18,406 nucleotides of DNA. Source: CAIKZZ01 sp035524495. GTDB lineage: Bacteria > Pseudomonadota > Gammaproteobacteria > Steroidobacterales > Steroidobacteraceae. The notes beneath the pieces were generated by a model that saw nothing but the letters and a program-made list of their open reading frames with translations, searched no databases and had not been told where the DNA came from. Shown here one piece after another: positions 17,890 to 18,406 of this stretch. Location: the NCBI GenBank assembly GCA_035524495.1, contig DATKOR010000053.1, positions 1-18,406 on the forward strand. The letters run 5' to 3'. Each line of letters begins with the position of its first letter. The stretch's first letter is position 1. A program made the position numbers and the translations under genes.

Positions 17890-18406
17890 TTGAACGATCT
17901 GACCAAGAACATCATCCTGTGGGTCGTCATCGCGGTGGTGCTGCTCGCGGTGTTCTCCAACTTCAGCGCCCGCACCGGCTCGAACCCGGAGATGCCGTAC
18001 TCGCAGTTCCTGACCGAGGTCGAGAACAACACGATCCGCCAGGCCGAGATCAAGGGCGAGACGATCACGGGCACCCGCGTCAACGGCGAGCCGTACATCA
18101 CCTACAGCCCCGAGACCGACAACTCGGCACTGATCGGCTCGCTGCAGAAGCACGGCGTGAGCTTCAGGGCCGCGCCGCCCGAGCGCCAGTCGGTGCTGAT
18201 GCAGCTCTTCCTGTCGTCGTTCCCGATCCTGCTCCTGATCGGCGTCTGGGTGTACTTCATGCGCCAGATGCAGGGCGGTGCGGGCGGCCGCGGCGCGATG
18301 AGCTTCGGCAAGAGCCGCGCCAGGCTCCTCAACGAGGACCAGGTCAACGTGACCTTCGCCGACGTCGCCGGCGTCGAGGAGGCCAAGGAAGAGGTCAAGG
18401 AGATCG
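17890..18406 (+). CDS. ftsH: ATP-dependent zinc metalloprotease FtsH, N-terminal part
   Basis: The first 172 residues of the membrane-anchored AAA+ protease that degrades membrane proteins, sigma32 and LpxC in E. coli. It has a first membrane helix (8-25), a periplasmic domain with YSQFLTEVENNTIRQAEIKG (37-56), a second membrane helix (about 105-123) ending FMRQMQGG, then MSFGKSRARLL and TFADVAGVEEAKEEV at the entry to the AAA domain. The Walker A motif and zinc site lie beyond the right edge. I chose the TTG at 17890: it gives MNDLTKNIILW, matching family N-termini, and has GGAG six bases upstream. No ATG or GTG start fits before the first membrane helix. Confidence 0.97.
   Translation, partial: MNDLTKNIILWVVIAVVLLAVFSNFSARTGSNPEMPYSQFLTEVENNTIRQAEIKGETITGTRVNGEPYITYSPETDNSALIGSLQKHGVSFRAAPPERQSVLMQLFLSSFPILLLIGVWVYFMRQMQGGAGGRGAMSFGKSRARLLNEDQVNVTFADVAGVEEAKEEVKEI

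Overview
The window is a gene-dense stretch of a high-GC gammaproteobacterial chromosome. I recognise 20 protein genes and the 5' part of tmRNA. The order smpB-ratA-rnfH-bamE-fur-recN ... grpE-dnaK-dnaJ-dapB-carA-carB-greA-yhbY-rlmE-ftsH is a conserved gammaproteobacterial order; from memory it closely follows Pseudomonas aeruginosa around fur. The tmRNA tag (ANDNSYALAA) and the protein motifs fit that class. An hrcA gene in front of grpE points away from enterobacteria and Pseudomonas and towards a Xanthomonadales- or Chromatiales-like lineage, but I cannot name the genus. There is no sign of a mobile element, CRISPR array, prophage or rRNA/tRNA gene, and no gene-free stretch longer than 300 bases.

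Region 1 (1-2.3 kb), ribosome rescue and envelope: the start of ssrA (tmRNA, minus strand, running off the left edge), a YoaB/RidA-like gene, smpB (partner of tmRNA, minus), then the overlapping pair ratA-rnfH (plus), meeting bamE (minus) tail to tail. Region 2 (2.4-5.45 kb): fur (plus) meets recN (minus); recN is translationally coupled to nadK. Region 3 (5.45-11.4 kb), the heat-shock cluster: hrcA has its own sigma70-like promoter with a perfect operator-like palindrome at the predicted start point. A textbook sigma32 promoter follows hrcA and drives grpE-dnaK-dnaJ, with a 13-bp hairpin between dnaK and dnaJ. dapB overlaps the end of dnaJ. Region 4 (11.4-16.9 kb): a structured leader precedes carA, which probably starts at TTG. 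carB, greA and a DUF4149 membrane protein follow, the last three joined by GTGA overlaps. Region 5 (16.9 kb to the end): yhbY (minus, probably leaderless) diverges from rlmE-ftsH (plus; ftsH is cut by the right edge).

The genes are core functions: trans-translation, iron control, DNA repair, NADP synthesis, protein folding, lysine and carbamoyl-phosphate synthesis, transcript cleavage, ribosome maturation and membrane proteolysis. I found no new multi-gene system. The points worth a second look lie in the regulation and packing of the genes: three convergent pairs share a CTAG stop overlap, three in-line junctions use GTGA, eight of 20 genes seem to use GTG or TTG starts, and several intergenic inverted repeats look like operators or mRNA structures.
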